Positions 1 to 8,038 of a stretch of DNA of 50,031 nucleotides are shown piece by piece; the first letter of the stretch is position 1, and each line of letters starts with the position of its first letter. This DNA is from Phytoactinopolyspora limicola (GTDB lineage: Bacteria > Actinomycetota > Actinomycetes > Jiangellales > Jiangellaceae), in contig NZ_JAAOEN010000027.1 in NCBI RefSeq assembly GCF_011320225.1, positions 1 through 50,031 of the forward strand. Reading direction: 5' to 3'. The position numbers and the translations under genes were made by a program. The notes under the pieces were generated by a model. The model had not been told where the DNA came from. It searched no databases and saw only the letters and a list, made by a program, of their open reading frames with translations.

Positions 1-3000
1 AAGTTGAGCGCACGGTTGTCCCCACGCTCACCATCCGGGCGCAACGTCACCTCATAGGTAACCGTCACGGTCTGACCCGCGTCCAGCGTCCCGGTGATGT
101 GGAACCGGTTCGCATCCAGCCCCTCCAACGACAACGCCGGATCAGACACATCCGGACCCGCCGTCACGTCACCGTCGTCCAGCACATGCGTCAGATCATC
201 GACGGTGTCGACCGTGCCTGGCGCCTGGCCGACGTTTTCGAAGGTCAACGTGTACGTCAGCACGGTCCCGGCCTGAACCGGGTCCTCCGACGCCTCAACC
301 GACTTCGACTCGACGACGAAGGCTGCCGGGATCCGGACCGAGTCACACGGCTCGGTGTCCGGCGCGGTCTGCTCTTCCGGCACACAGGCCAGGTTGAGCA
401 GCACGTGATCACCTTCACCGGTGTAGGTGACGGTGTAGGTGATCGTCACCGACGCGCCGGCGTCCAGCGCACCTTCCCAGCTGACGATGGGATCGTCGAA
501 CTCGAGTGTTCCTGGCTGATTCGCGTTGAGCGACCCCTCGTCGAACGTGGCGTCGTCCAGCACATCGGACAGGTCGTCGGTGACCACCGCGGGGGCATCC
601 GCCGTGTAGTGACCCGGCCCGACGTTGGTCGCGGTGACGGTGTAGGTCACCGTCTCGCCAACCGCAGGCAGGTCGGCCTGGTCAGCTGTCTTCTCGATCT
701 CCAGGCGCGGTAGCTCGAACTCGTTCTCCGCACACGGTAGCCCGGTCTGCGGGTCACGGCCGTTCTCGTCCGGCGGGTCGCACTCCGGAGTCACCGGCTC
801 GCAGTCCGGATCGGCCGGGTCGCAGTCCGGCACGAAGGCGACGTTACGCACCACGCCGTCTCCGTCGCCGGTGAGCGTCACCTGGTAGGTGATGGTCACC
901 GTGTCACCGGCGTCCAGCGCACCTTCCCAGCTGACGATCGGGTCATCGAATTCCAGCGTGCCCGGCCGGTCCGCACTGAGCGACCCCTCGTCGAACGCGG
1001 CGTCATCCAGCACCCCCGACAGATCGTCACGCACTCGGGCCGGGTTATCCGCCGAGTAGTCCGACGTGCCCGAGTTGGTGAGCGTCACCGTGTAAGTGAC
1101 GGTGTCACCGGGGCGCGAGTCCGCCGTCGCGTCCGACGTCTTCTCCACGTCGAGGGCGACGAACTGCACGAGGTAGTCTTCGACCTCACCGGACCGGGCC
1201 GCACCCACCGGTGACGGGTCGTCGACCTCCCCGCCGTACAGCCGGAAGCGGGCGTAGGTGTCGCTCTCGGTGGTGGCTTCGCCGAACGTCAAGGTAAACG
1301 TGTCCGACGTGTTGGCCGCAACCGTCACGACGTCCGACCGGTCACCGGCATCGAACGTCCCGGTACCGCCCAGGTCGACCCAACCGGCCAGGGTGGCCGG
1401 CTCATCGGTGTTGTTGGTGACCACCACATCCACGGTGACCGGCTCGCCGGGCACCAGCACGATCCCGTCGGCCACGCCGTCGTCGAAGGTGTCCAGGTCC
1501 GCCTCGTCCGACGGCTGGCCGTCGGTTTCATGGCTGACGTTTTCACCGAGCATCAGCGACGTGGTGTTGGTGTCCGGGTCGTAGTCCCGCAGACCATGCC
1601 GCGGTCCATCCGAGTCCAGCAACGTCCGGTAGCTGTCCGGGGCATCACCGTAGTCGGTGTAGATCGGGGCGATCGCGCACCGCGCGCCGTCGTTGTTACC
1701 CGACGGCGGCCCGTCCTCCACGAACAGCGAGGCCGTGACGTCCTGGATGTCGATGCGGTAGATGTTGCCGCTGATGTTGCTGGAGACGTACAGGAACTCC
1801 TCATCCGCGAAAGCCGCACCGAACGTGGTGACCCCTTCAGCGTTGAGCTGAGAAAGCGGGCCAGCGTCGTGGTGCAGACCGGTCGCCATGTCGAAACGCC
1901 ACAGCCGCCAATTGCTTGTTTCCGTGTTGCGCAAGACCCGCCAGAGGTTGTCACCTCCGCCAGGCACCCAGGCCCAGTCACCACTGTTGCTCCAGATCCC
2001 CGACATCTCCCCGCCCTGCACGGTGCCCCAGTTGAGGACCTCCATGAAGGTATCGCCCGGGTTCAGGTCGATCTGGTACCAGCGGGCGTGGGCAGCCGAG
2101 CCGACGGCATTACTCACCCAGTAGTGGCCGTTATTGTCGACATCACCAACCGGGAAAGAGTCCTCCGCGTTGAGCTCGGGGTGGTCCGGCACACCAAGAG
2201 TGGCCGACGACCCGTCCGCGCCGATCCGGACGACGCCGGTCCGATCCGGCCCATCACCAACGAGTTCGTTGTCCCAGCCGTAAACGAAATCGTCGACGAC
2301 GTTGTACGCGGCCGCGTTGACGCTGCGGCCCTCGATCACCACCTCGGCCACATCGACGTCGCCGGTCAACAGGTCGACGAACTGCACCTGGGTGGGCGGT
2401 TCCGCACCCGGATACTGGAACAGCAGACCGTCCGGCGAGCAGACCCACGGCTCCTGCACGTCGGCCGGCACCACGATCTCCTCGGCAACGTCGACCGGCA
2501 CATAGGTCCAGTCGTCGATCCAGCGCTGGTCACCCCAGCTACCGCCGATACCGTCGTTGGCGTTGTCGCGGCAGGGCCAGCCGTGCACACCACCCGAACT
2601 GTTCACACCCGCGCGGCCGTCAAGTTGCGGGGTCACACAGGCGCGGTCCTGGACTCTTAAGTTGGTGTCGTTCCAGTACAACGTCTGATCGCCGGCGCCC
2701 GGGCCGTTGAGGCGGGTCACCTCGATCCCGTCGCGGATCTCGACGTCCCAGTTGGCGAAGTGGATCTCACCGGTTCGCTCGATGGAGACCCGGACCGGCA
2801 ACTCCTGGAACGGCGAGACCTGAATGCCGCTGCCGTCCAAGCCGTCCCACGTCACACTCCCGCCGCCGTCTTCGGCGAAGCCCGGCAGCACGAGGTCGTA
2901 GGTGCCATCACCGTTGGTGTCGATCTCCACCGAAAGCTGCCCGGTGAAATTGTCGACCGCGTACTCGATCTCTCCAGCACGCGATCCCGGGCCATCCTGG

Positions 3001-4226
3001 CTGAACGTCACATCGGTGATGAGCGGCGTAGTCGTCGGCGGCACAATCCAGTCCGTCGCACCGTCCCAGCGGGTCGCCGTCTCCGGCAGGTCCGCGGCAG
3101 GCTGCTCGAAGAAGATCTTGTAGAGATCACCGCAGTCACCAGCCGACGGGACCCACAGATTGGGGTCACTGTGTGGCCCGTCGGACGTCCAGCTCTCATA
3201 GGCCGAGGCACATGTGTCTGCATACGCAACACCCGTGGCGTCGGCGTAGATGTCCGAGTTCACACCGTTGTAGCCGTGGTAGGTCGCTTCGTAGAGGTAC
3301 CCGGTGTCGGTCTGGAACCAGAGATCCAGGTCGAGGTCGTGCGTCGACGTGGCACCTTGCCGCATCCGGTAGTGCTCGCTCCAGACGCGACCATCAACGG
3401 CGGTCGCGCCGGACATCACGTTGATTTCCCAGAAGAACGCGGAGTTGACCACGTGTGAGTCGATGTGGATCCGCCAGATGCCGGGCTCGCCGGACGCTCC
3501 CTGCCATTCACACGGGGTCGCACCGTCAGCTGGAATCTCGCACGTCTCCGCCGGGAATCCTGGCCCCTCGAGCTCCACCGTCGCACCACCGACGATTCCG
3601 CCCGGCGCCTTGGTAAAGGCGACATCAAGCGTCTCCCCGGCCGCCACGTAGGCGAAGAACGTCGTTGTCAGGACGCCGCTGGTCCCAGGGCTCGATGACA
3701 TCGGCGCCACGGGGCCGGAGTCGTCACCTTCATCCTCGACGGACTCGTCGGTTGCGTCCTGCTGGACGCGGTCGGCAGCCCCATCGGCCGGACCGGGGCC
3801 ATCACGCGAGTTCTCTGTAGCTGCCTTCTCGCCCGACGTGTCCTCATCGGCAGCTTCGTCGTGGGTGTCCGCGTCATCGTTCACCGCGTCATCGTTCACC
3901 GCGTCGTCGACGGCCACGTCGTCCGATGTGTCCTGCTCGGCGGTGTCCTCTTGAGTCGAGGCGTCGGCTTCACCCAGCAGCTGGGTCGCCTCGGACTCGG
4001 CGCCCTCCTGGTCGAGTGCCGTGGTGGCCATAACACCAGCGGTTGGCAGGCCAGCCACTAGTAGTGCCGTCAACACAGCTAATGCCGCGACGCGGCGTGC
4101 CGGCGCATAGGACTCGGCGTTCGTAGTAGTCGAATGGTTGTGTCGAGTTCGGCGGCCGATGAAGGCCAGGACGTCGCGAAGTCTCCCCCGCCGCGGCCTG
4201 CGCCGCCCCCTCGTTGGCGTCGTCAT
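1..4226 (-). CDS. Giant secreted surface protein with DUF6923-like, GEVED and DUF11-type domains (3' end outside window)
   Basis: At least 1408 residues are visible and the frame is open to the window edge, so the C-terminus is missing. The start is the ATG at 4226, with AAGGAG at 4242-4237, 10 nt upstream. Residues 1-68 are an Arg-rich stretch plus a hydrophobic segment ending near Gly-Val-Met-Ala, which I read as a long signal peptide. An Asp/Glu/Thr-rich linker follows (about 68-185), then about 400 residues I cannot assign. Residues about 590-850 look like a DUF6923-type propeller. It runs into a GEVED domain (about 855-1015), which opens with DYGDAPDSY and closes with GEVEDYLV. At least three DUF11-type Ig-like repeats follow from about residue 1025; the first two share FDEGSL and LEFDDPIVSWEGALDAG. 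Likely an adhesin or surface-layer protein. Whether it ends in a sorting signal, like the protein at 8039-13477, cannot be seen. Confidence 0.9.
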   Translation of the reverse strand, partial: MTTPTRGRRRPRRGRLRDVLAFIGRRTRHNHSTTTNAESYAPARRVAALAVLTALLVAGLPTAGVMATTALDQEGAESEATQLLGEADASTQEDTAEQDTSDDVAVDDAVNDDAVNDDADTHDEAADEDTSGEKAATENSRDGPGPADGAADRVQQDATDESVEDEGDDSGPVAPMSSSPGTSGVLTTTFFAYVAAGETLDVAFTKAPGGIVGGATVELEGPGFPAETCEIPADGATPCEWQGASGEPGIWRIHIDSHVVNSAFFWEINVMSGATAVDGRVWSEHYRMRQGATSTHDLDLDLWFQTDTGYLYEATYHGYNGVNSDIYADATGVAYADTCASAYESWTSDGPHSDPNLWVPSAGDCGDLYKIFFEQPAADLPETATRWDGATDWIVPPTTTPLITDVTFSQDGPGSRAGEIEYAVDNFTGQLSVEIDTNGDGTYDLVLPGFAEDGGGSVTWDGLDGSGIQVSPFQELPVRVSIERTGEIHFANWDVEIRDGIEVTRLNGPGAGDQTLYWNDTNLRVQDRACVTPQLDGRAGVNSSGGVHGWPCRDNANDGIGGSWGDQRWIDDWTYVPVDVAEEIVVPADVQEPWVCSPDGLLFQYPGAEPPTQVQFVDLLTGDVDVAEVVIEGRSVNAAAYNVVDDFVYGWDNELVGDGPDRTGVVRIGADGSSATLGVPDHPELNAEDSFPVGDVDNNGHYWVSNAVGSAAHARWYQIDLNPGDTFMEVLNWGTVQGGEMSGIWSNSGDWAWVPGGGDNLWRVLRNTETSNWRLWRFDMATGLHHDAGPLSQLNAEGVTTFGAAFADEEFLYVSSNISGNIYRIDIQDVTASLFVEDGPPSGNNDGARCAIAPIYTDYGDAPDSYRTLLDSDGPRHGLRDYDPDTNTTSLMLGENVSHETDGQPSDEADLDTFDDGVADGIVLVPGEPVTVDVVVTNNTDEPATLAGWVDLGGTGTFDAGDRSDVVTVAANTSDTFTLTFGEATTESDTYARFRLYGGEVDDPSPVGAARSGEVEDYLVQFVALDVEKTSDATADSRPGDTVTYTVTLTNSGTSDYSADNPARVRDDLSGVLDDAAFDEGSLSADRPGTLEFDDPIVSWEGALDAGDTVTITYQVTLTGDGDGVVRNVAFVPDCDPADPDCEPVTPECDPPDENGRDPQTGLPCAENEFELPRLEIEKTADQADLPAVGETVTYTVTATNVGPGHYTADAPAVVTDDLSDVLDDATFDEGSLNANQPGTLEFDDPIVSWEGALDAGASVTITYTVTYTGEGDHVLLNLACVPEEQTAPDTEPCDSVRIPAAFVVESKSVEASEDPVQAGTVLTYTLTFENVGQAPGTVDTVDDLTHVLDDGDVTAGPDVSDPALSLEGLDANRFHITGTLDAGQTVTVTYEVTLRPDGERGDNRALN

Positions 4227-4828
4227 GACTGGTGGTCTCCTTACCTCGGAAACTGCAGTGCCCTGGATCCACGAGACCCAGCGCATTACCCCCCGAGGTG
4301 CCCCGTACCTGCCTGCGTCCGCCCGGCGGATCGTTCGACCGTGCGTTGGCGGGTTGGAGCCACCCTCTTTGGCCTAAGAGTCGCCTCGCCGGAACGCTCG
4401 CACGCACAGCAGGAAAATGTGTCCTGCGTCATATCGACCACCCCGGGCGGTGTGCCGCCATGCCTTCGGCCCAGCAGGCGCAGGCCATCTGGCACTCGAG
4501 AATTTCGTACCGTCGACCCAGATCGGGCCGGATTTGGGGTACGACGCTAAGCCCGCGCATTCTAAGGCGGCCGGCGCTCCACTCCCCGAGAATTGGGGGG
4601 CCAGGGGGAGCGGAGCACCTATCCCCCGTTGCAGTGCGGGACGAACGGATCGAAAGCCGATCATTCGACCGCCTGCCCACACACCTGGATAAGAGCCCCT
4701 TGACCTCAGATCAGCACGCCATTCCGGCGAATTCTCTGACCGCCCGCCCTGGGGCCGGCATATACCCAGCTCAACCTGGCGATACCCGCCGAGGTGTGGC
4801 GCGCCTCACATGGGCAGCCGCCAATTCA

Positions 4829-4848
4829 CCTCCGGTGATCGTTGCCGG
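4829..4848 (+). repeat. Copy of the CCTCC-GTGATCGTTG intergenic repeat
   Basis: The sequence CCTCCGGTGATCGTTGCCGG forms a small CCGG/CCGG hairpin. It resembles copies near 31310-31475 and at 49951 and 49984, all in intergenic DNA. Confidence 0.45.
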
Positions 4849-5243
4849 ATTCGCGCCACCGCCCCACGATGATCGAAAGCCAGGTCGCGTCGCCATGCAG
4901 GCCGGCAGATGTCGGCGGAGGCATCAGGACATCGCAGGATTTCGGGGCCGACGCAATGAAGTGACGCAGCCGCGAGGGGGTGCCGAAGGGGCACGAGGCC
5001 GCACATCGGGCAATCGACTACGTATTTCCTTGTATTTCCCGATAAAAGATCACCCCCAATAGGGCCGCTGGGCAGATCGATCGGTGACGGAAGTTGGGGA
5101 TAAAGGACGTCCTCCCAGCCCACGGCCCAGGTCGGCTAAACAGAAGCAGAACCACGCCAGCATTCTGCGCCGAATTCTTCCGTGAGCCACGTCACGCATC
5201 TACTGGCATCATTCGGCGCCACTCCACACGTTATATAAGGCGT

Positions 5244-5276
5244 TTGACCAATTTATCCTGAATTGTGTCTTTTAAG
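5244..5276 (+). promoter_or_regulatory. Possible promoter of the glycosyltransferase operon
   Basis: In the AT-rich stretch before the glycosyltransferase, TTGACC (5244-5249) could be a -35 element and TTTAAG (5271-5276) a -10, but the 21-nt spacing is long. TATAAG at 5234-5239 is an alternative -10. The location is plausible and the exact boxes are uncertain. Confidence 0.3.
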
Positions 5277-5343
5277 TCATGGAATATCACCCACAGTGAG
5301 ATTCCGGCGTTTTAGCGACGCGCGACCTTGGGGGGAGATCGGC

Positions 5344-6426
5344 TTGAGCACGATGCGAGTGCCCGGCGCACATCGGAGGGTCCGGGTGGTCGTACTGATT
5401 CCGGCACACAACGAGGAAGACCGGGTGGGCTCAGCATTGGAGTCGTTGCAACGGCAGACCCGGACGCCGGACCGAGTCGTCGTAGTGGCCGACAACTGCA
5501 GCGACATGACCACCTCCGTCGCCCAAACCAAAGGTGCGGAGGTCATCGAAACCGTCGGCAATACGCAGAAGAAGGCCGGCGCACTCAACCAGGTCCTGGC
5601 TACACTCCTGCCGGACCTGCACGAACGGGACCTCGTTCTGGTCATGGACGCCGACTCAACGTTGGCGCCGCGGTTCGTTGAGGTAGCCCTGACCACCTTG
5701 CGCAGCGACGACGGCATTGGCGCCGTCGGCGGAATCTTCCTCGGCGAACCAGGCGCCGGGCTACTGGGTGAACTCCAGCGCAACGAGTATGCCCGGTACC
5801 AGCGACAGATCGCCCGGCGCGGCGGTGACGCACTCGTCCTGACCGGCACCGCGACCCTTCACCGGGTAGACGTGCTACGGCGGCTCACAACCGAACGAGG
5901 TCAGGTCTACGACACCTCCGCACTCACCGAAGACAATGAGATCACCCTGGCCATCAAGAGCATGGGCCTTCGCTGTGTATCCCCTCCCGAGTGCATCGTG
6001 GTCACCGAGGTCATGCCCACCTGGCGCGACCTGTGGCGGCAGCGGCTGCGGTGGCAACGCGGAGCACTCGAGAATCTGCGCACCTACGGCATGACTCGGG
6101 TCACCCTGCCCTACGTCGCACAGCAGGCCGGGATGGCGTTCGGCGTCCTCGCTTTGTGGCTCTACCTCATTTACACCACCTACATCGTCGCCAGCGGACA
6201 GTTCGGGTTCCACCCGATCTGGACGCCCCTCGGACTGATTTTCGTCGCCGAGCGGGTCGTCACCGTCTGGCACCGAGGCGCAAGGGCGCGCCTACTGGCG
6301 GCACCGCTGATCGTGGAGTGGGTCTATGACCTGTTCCTTCAAGGGGTGCTCATGCGATCAGCGTTCGACATTGCTTTGCGCCGACCCGCCACCTGGCATC
6401 ACGTCGGCGCAGCCGCAACTCGGTAG
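5344..6426 (+). CDS. Family 2 glycosyltransferase, processive synthase type
   Basis: A 360-residue membrane GT-A glycosyltransferase. The N-terminus has the nucleotide-sugar entry motif VVVLIPAHNEE. The DxD-type motif DADS is at about residues 102-105, a TEDNE motif carrying the third acidic group at about 195-199, and QRLRW (QxxRW) at about 233-237. This set marks processive enzymes of the hyaluronan, cellulose and poly-GlcNAc synthase group. Three hydrophobic segments follow in the last 120 residues; there is no N-terminal membrane pair. The TTG at 5344 is chosen because GGGGGAG (5331-5337) lies 6 nt upstream; ATG 5353 is the alternative. It probably extends a glycan from a UDP- or GDP-sugar at the membrane, but the sugar cannot be read. 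The tiny LADTG gene lies 63 bp downstream and is probably co-transcribed. Confidence 0.88.
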   Translation: MSTMRVPGAHRRVRVVVLIPAHNEEDRVGSALESLQRQTRTPDRVVVVADNCSDMTTSVAQTKGAEVIETVGNTQKKAGALNQVLATLLPDLHERDLVLVMDADSTLAPRFVEVALTTLRSDDGIGAVGGIFLGEPGAGLLGELQRNEYARYQRQIARRGGDALVLTGTATLHRVDVLRRLTTERGQVYDTSALTEDNEITLAIKSMGLRCVSPPECIVVTEVMPTWRDLWRQRLRWQRGALENLRTYGMTRVTLPYVAQQAGMAFGVLALWLYLIYTTYIVASGQFGFHPIWTPLGLIFVAERVVTVWHRGARARLLAAPLIVEWVYDLFLQGVLMRSAFDIALRRPATWHHVGAAATR

Positions 6427-6489
6427 TCGAACACGCCGCCAACACACGCAACACCAACAACCACAACCTGAAGGAAGCAGTAAACAACC

Positions 6490-6678
6490 ATGTACCAAGG
6501 CAACCCACTGAACGCATCCGCCGCTGTCGTAGGTGTTGGAGGCGCCACAGCACTGGCCGACACTGGCACTCCGGGCTTCTGGGCCCTCGTCGCCCTGGCC
6601 GTCGGTTTGAACACGATCGGCTACCTCCTGCTGGCCACTCGCAACCTGCTACCGGCTCGGCGGCGCAGCACCACCTAA
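6490..6678 (+). CDS. 62-residue mini-protein consisting mainly of an LPXTG-like (LADTG) sorting signal
   Basis: A short gene with ATG at 6490 and AAGGAAG at 6471-6477. The spacing is 12 nt and the leader is CA-rich and G-poor. The protein has about 21 small or polar residues, then LADTG, then a hydrophobic span of about 25 residues and an Arg-rich tail (PARRR). LADTG followed by a membrane segment and positive tail is the layout of a Gram-positive sortase substrate, and LADTG is also the anchor motif of the 1812-residue protein at 8039-13477. It has almost no ectodomain and no cleavable signal peptide, so it may enter the membrane directly. It could be an anchor peptide for a glycan made by the upstream glycosyltransferase, or a regulator of it. 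That role is inference. Confidence 0.7.
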   Translation: MYQGNPLNASAAVVGVGGATALADTGTPGFWALVALAVGLNTIGYLLLATRNLLPARRRSTT

Positions 6679-6686
6679 CGCTCACT

Positions 6687-6795
6687 GCGTCCTGCAAGGT
6701 GTGGGCAGTGGCGCTCACCTTGCAGGACGCAACAGTCGCGGCCGCACGCCAACGTCCTGCAGAGTGTGGGCAGTGGCGCTCACCTTGCAGGACGC
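6687..6795. terminator. Duplicated long hairpin between convergent genes, probable bidirectional terminator
   Basis: Perfect 15-bp arms GCGTCCTGCAAGGTG (6687-6701) and CACCTTGCAGGACGC (6716-6730) flank a 14-nt loop. A second, slightly degenerate copy follows 65 bp later (6752-6766 with 6781-6795) with the same loop sequence. It lies exactly between the stop of the mini-protein gene (+) and the stop of the DyP gene (-). No T-tract is present. Confidence 0.6.
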
Positions 6796-6801
6796 AAGCA
6801 G

Positions 6802-7938
6802 CTACGCGGGGGTGAGAAGGGTGGAACCCAGCGGGCGGTCCCGGTCGAAGCCGGGCAGCATAAGGAAGGTGCCGCTGGCGGTAGCCGTGACGTACTCCAT
6901 CATCCGGTCCTGCTCGTCGAGGCGCTGCTGGGTGACGACGAACGTGCGCAGATCACGCTGGAAACAGACGAACATCAACCCCACCTCGTCTCCCTCGGCG
7001 TACGCGTAGCCGCGGCGCAGCATCAACGCGCTGCCCGTCAGCGCGGGATGGGCGGAGCGGGAGTGCGAGCCAAGAGGGGTGAGGTACTGGCCATCGGCGG
7101 TCTTCGCGGTCAGGCTGACCTCATCCCGCAAGGAACCACCGGACATCGGGGCCCCATCGGCCTTGTGCCGACCGACCATGGCCTCCTGCTCATCCACCGC
7201 CAACCGATTGAACGCCGCCACGTCGGTCCGCAACCGCCGCACCACCGCGACGGTGCCACCCGCGACCCTCGGGTCGTCCCGCAACCACACGTGTTCGGCC
7301 AGCTCATCGGCGCCCCTAGGCACGATGATGCCGTCATGGAAGCCGAACGGGTTACGGACGATGCCATCTCGGCCCGGGCCACGGAACCCAAACTGCCGCC
7401 ACCGCTGCGTACTGCCCGGGAGGGCATCGAGCAACGCATCCACGGCTGGCGGCAAGACGGCCGGGTCACTGGCGCTGGCGATCATCAAGACGTCGCCGCC
7501 GACCCGATCCGTGGCCAGCTCAGCGTCGGACACGAACTCGGGCAATGGCTCGGCCCCTGGCAGTTCACCGTCGATACCAGCCACCACACGGGGCCCCACC
7601 CCGACGGCCACGGTTAAGTCGCCGGTGTCGTAGGACGCGTCGGCAAGGAACTCCAGCAGCCGGTCCCCCACTGGCGCAAACGTCGATACATCCGGCGACG
7701 CCACATCCGCGACAACCGTCAGCGAATAGGGCTGCGGATCGGCCGGCGTCGCAATACCAGCCTGATGGTCACCCGTCGCCGGAACCGGCGAACCGCCGGC
7801 TGGGGCCGGCTGAGCAGCAACCGCCGGTTCGACACCACGACCTGCCACGCTGCCACCGATCAGCCCGCCGGCGGTCATCCCCCCGGCTCCGATAGCCAGC
7901 CCGGTGAGCAACCGCCGTCGCGACGGTCTAGACACCAT
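6802..7938 (-). CDS. Tat-exported DyP-type haem peroxidase
   Basis: 378 residues. The N-terminus SRPSRRRLLTG plus a Gly/Ala-rich hydrophobic stretch is a twin-arginine signal, so the enzyme should be exported folded with its haem. The DyP hallmark GxxDG is GFHDG at residues 199-203, with the catalytic Asp202. The haem-ligand region SHSRSAHP gives His292 and Arg294. The rest matches the EfeB-like (class A/P) DyP group in length and in the C-terminal segment following FVCFQRDLRTF. Starts at ATG 7938 with a GAAGAGGGG ribosome site. No efeU or efeO iron-transport partner is adjacent, unlike many efeB genes, so a role in oxidising surface or extracellular aromatic compounds, or in cross-linking, is possible. 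Confidence 0.92.
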   Translation of the reverse strand: MVSRPSRRRLLTGLAIGAGGMTAGGLIGGSVAGRGVEPAVAAQPAPAGGSPVPATGDHQAGIATPADPQPYSLTVVADVASPDVSTFAPVGDRLLEFLADASYDTGDLTVAVGVGPRVVAGIDGELPGAEPLPEFVSDAELATDRVGGDVLMIASASDPAVLPPAVDALLDALPGSTQRWRQFGFRGPGRDGIVRNPFGFHDGIIVPRGADELAEHVWLRDDPRVAGGTVAVVRRLRTDVAAFNRLAVDEQEAMVGRHKADGAPMSGGSLRDEVSLTAKTADGQYLTPLGSHSRSAHPALTGSALMLRRGYAYAEGDEVGLMFVCFQRDLRTFVVTQQRLDEQDRMMEYVTATASGTFLMLPGFDRDRPLGSTLLTPA

Positions 7939-7969
7939 CCCACCCCTCTTCCGGTCGACGCCACGGAAA

Positions 7970-8008
7970 GTGGGGTGTGCCCCGGCTCATGACCAGGACA
8001 CACCCCAC
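7970..8008 (-). terminator. Rho-independent-type terminator of the 1812-residue surface protein gene
   Basis: Perfect 10-bp arms GTGGGGTGTG (7970-7979) and CACACCCCAC (7999-8008) flank a 19-nt loop. On the minus strand the stem lies about 30 nt after the stop codon and is followed by TTTCC, a weak U-tract. Confidence 0.6.
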
Positions 8009-8038
8009 GTCAGCTAGCTGAAGAACCGAAGGTTGATG

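Larger units (their letters stand above)
4227..5343. other. 1.1-kb intergenic region between divergent surface genes, no gene seen
   Basis: This separates the divergent giant surface gene and the glycosyltransferase. Open frames exist, the longest on the + strand at 4232-5062, but their translations are Arg/Pro/Ser-rich and protein-unlike, without ribosome binding sites. I see small hairpins (GGCGG/CCGCC at 4446-4459, GTGCC/GGCAC near 4980-4995) and one copy of a recurring GTGATCGTTG-type repeat at 4829-4848. The last 130 bp are clearly more AT-rich, as expected of a promoter region. I searched for known riboswitch motifs, including c-di-GMP and c-di-AMP types, and found no convincing match. 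The size would allow a long leader or an unrecognised RNA. Confidence 0.5.

Noticed and set aside
1530-2660. 376-codon + strand ORF under the incomplete giant gene
   Set aside because: Antisense shadow with biased composition and no start signal.
4360-5060. Possible c-di-GMP or other riboswitch upstream of the surface genes
   Set aside because: Some GACGCA and GNRA-like bits are present, but the conserved core order and paired helices of known classes were not found.
4232-5062. 276-codon + strand ORF in the intergenic region
   Set aside because: No ribosome site and Arg/Pro/Ser-rich random-like translation; third codon positions are not enriched as in real genes.
6687-6795. Possible insertion sequence ends
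   Set aside because: No transposase ORF between or beside the inverted repeats; they are self-contained hairpins.
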